A stretch of DNA of 7,093 nt from Pirellulales bacterium (GTDB lineage Bacteria > Planctomycetota > Planctomycetia > Pirellulales > JAICIG01): assembly GCA_025924495.1 (NCBI GenBank), contig JAICIG010000408.1, positions 1 to 7,093 of the forward strand, given 5' to 3'. The translations under genes and the position numbers were made by a program. The notes beneath the pieces were generated by a model, which worked only from the letters and a program-made list of their open reading frames with translations, made no database searches and had not been told where the DNA came from. This document shows positions 6,257 through 7,093 of this stretch, one piece after another; the stretch's first letter is position 1, and the number at the start of each line of letters is the position of its first letter.

Positions 6257-7093
6257 GTGGCAAAACAACTGCTTTTCGAAGACCAGGCCCGGGCCAAGAT
6301 GCTCAAGGGCGTGGAGAAGTTGGCCGATGCGGTCGCCATTACCATGGGGCCGACCGGCCGCAACGTGATCATCGATAAATCGTTCGGCGGACCGACCGTC
6401 ACCAAAGACGGCGTGACCGTGAGCAAGGAAGTCGAGCTGGAAGACCGCTTCGAGAACATGGGCGCCAAGCTCGTCAACGAAGTCGCCTCCAAAACGTCGG
6501 ACATCGCCGGCGACGGCACGACGACCGCCACCGTGCTCGCCCGTTCGATCTTCAAGGAAGGCACCCGCAACATCGCCGCGGGCAGCAATCCGATGGCCGT
6601 CCGACGCGGCATTGAGAAGGCCGTCGACGCGGCGATCGAGCGTCTCAAGGCGCTCTCGAAGCCCGTCTCGAGCAAGGAAGAAATCGCCCAGGTCGGCGCG
6701 ATCAGCGCCAACAACGACACGGAAATCGGCAACCTGCTGGCCGACGCCATGGAAAAGGTCGGCAAGGACGGCGTGATCACGGTCGAAGAAGGCAAGGCGA
6801 CCGATACCACGCTCGAGCTGGTCGAAGGCATGCAGTTCGATAAGGGCTACATTTCGCCGTACTTCATTAACCGCCCGGCGGAAATGGACTGCGTGCTGGA
6901 TGACGCCTACATCCTGATCCACGAGAAGAAGATCAGCAATCTCCGCGACCTCATTCCCCTGCTGGAGAAGACCAGCCAGTCGGGCAAGCCGCTGTTGATC
7001 ATCGCAGAGGACGTCGAAGGCGAAGCGCTGACGGCGCTGGTCGTCAACAAGCTCCGCGGAGTGCTGAATATCTGCGCCGTGAAGGCCCCGGGA
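6257..7093 (+). CDS. groEL: Chaperonin GroEL, second copy (3' end outside window)
   Basis: A second group I chaperonin gene starts at a GTG (6257) and runs off the window with 279 codons open. The visible part covers the N-terminal equatorial domain and most of the apical domain. ATP-site motifs are intact: MGPTGRN (30-36), TKDGV with D51, and GDGTTTAT (85-92). The apical groove is closer to E. coli GroEL than that of the first copy: 'GYISPYFIN' (197-205) keeps both Tyr residues and the Phe, and LIPLL (232-236), L258 and VV (262-263) follow. AAGGA lies ten bases before the GTG. Because the gene continues beyond the edge, the tail and full length are unknown. I expect it to be the more housekeeping-like GroEL, with the first copy specialised; that is inference from the apical residues only. 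Confidence 0.96.
   Translation, partial: MAKQLLFEDQARAKMLKGVEKLADAVAITMGPTGRNVIIDKSFGGPTVTKDGVTVSKEVELEDRFENMGAKLVNEVASKTSDIAGDGTTTATVLARSIFKEGTRNIAAGSNPMAVRRGIEKAVDAAIERLKALSKPVSSKEEIAQVGAISANNDTEIGNLLADAMEKVGKDGVITVEEGKATDTTLELVEGMQFDKGYISPYFINRPAEMDCVLDDAYILIHEKKISNLRDLIPLLEKTSQSGKPLLIIAEDVEGEALTALVVNKLRGVLNICAVKAPG

Overview
The window looks like GC-rich chromosomal DNA from a planctomycete-type bacterium. Three things suggest this. A groES gene is flanked by two diverged groEL genes. A palindromic intergenic repeat carries a core (TAACCCGAAGCGCC..GCGAGGG) that I associate from memory with dispersed repeats in Pirellula/Rhodopirellula-like genomes. The region also has roomy, structured intergenic spaces. 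The lineage is an inference; no rRNA or other marker gene is present.

Layout. Positions 1-311 hold no gene I can support, apart from a palindrome and a good sigma-70-type promoter. A plus-strand pair follows: a PadR-family repressor (312-671) that overlaps by 23 bp a small four-helix membrane protein (649-1359). A convergent minus-strand gene (1426-3360) encodes an unusual fusion. Its first half has the fold signature of class-2 dihydroorotate dehydrogenase but appears to lack the catalytic residues. Its second half is a membrane domain made of two copies of a four-helix unit. A ~700-bp divergent intergenic region (3361-4069) holds a large nested inverted-repeat element, two small dyads, a strong sigma-54-type promoter and a structured leader. 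The chaperonin cluster fills the rest: groEL1 (4070-5764), groES (5894-6193) and groEL2 (6257 to the window edge, incomplete).

How it may work. The chaperonin cluster is a likely operon making two kinds of GroEL ring and one shared GroES cap. The sequence suggests two layers of control. One is transcription from a sigma-54 promoter with possible activator sites upstream. The other is translational: the Shine-Dalgarno sequence of both groEL genes can pair with a nearby U-run in a FourU-like RNA-thermometer arrangement, while the groES leader shows no such pairing. No CIRCE (HrcA) operator was seen. The PadR/membrane-protein pair resembles known modules in which a PadR repressor is co-encoded with a membrane protein. 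The DHODH-like fusion has no evident functional link to its neighbours.
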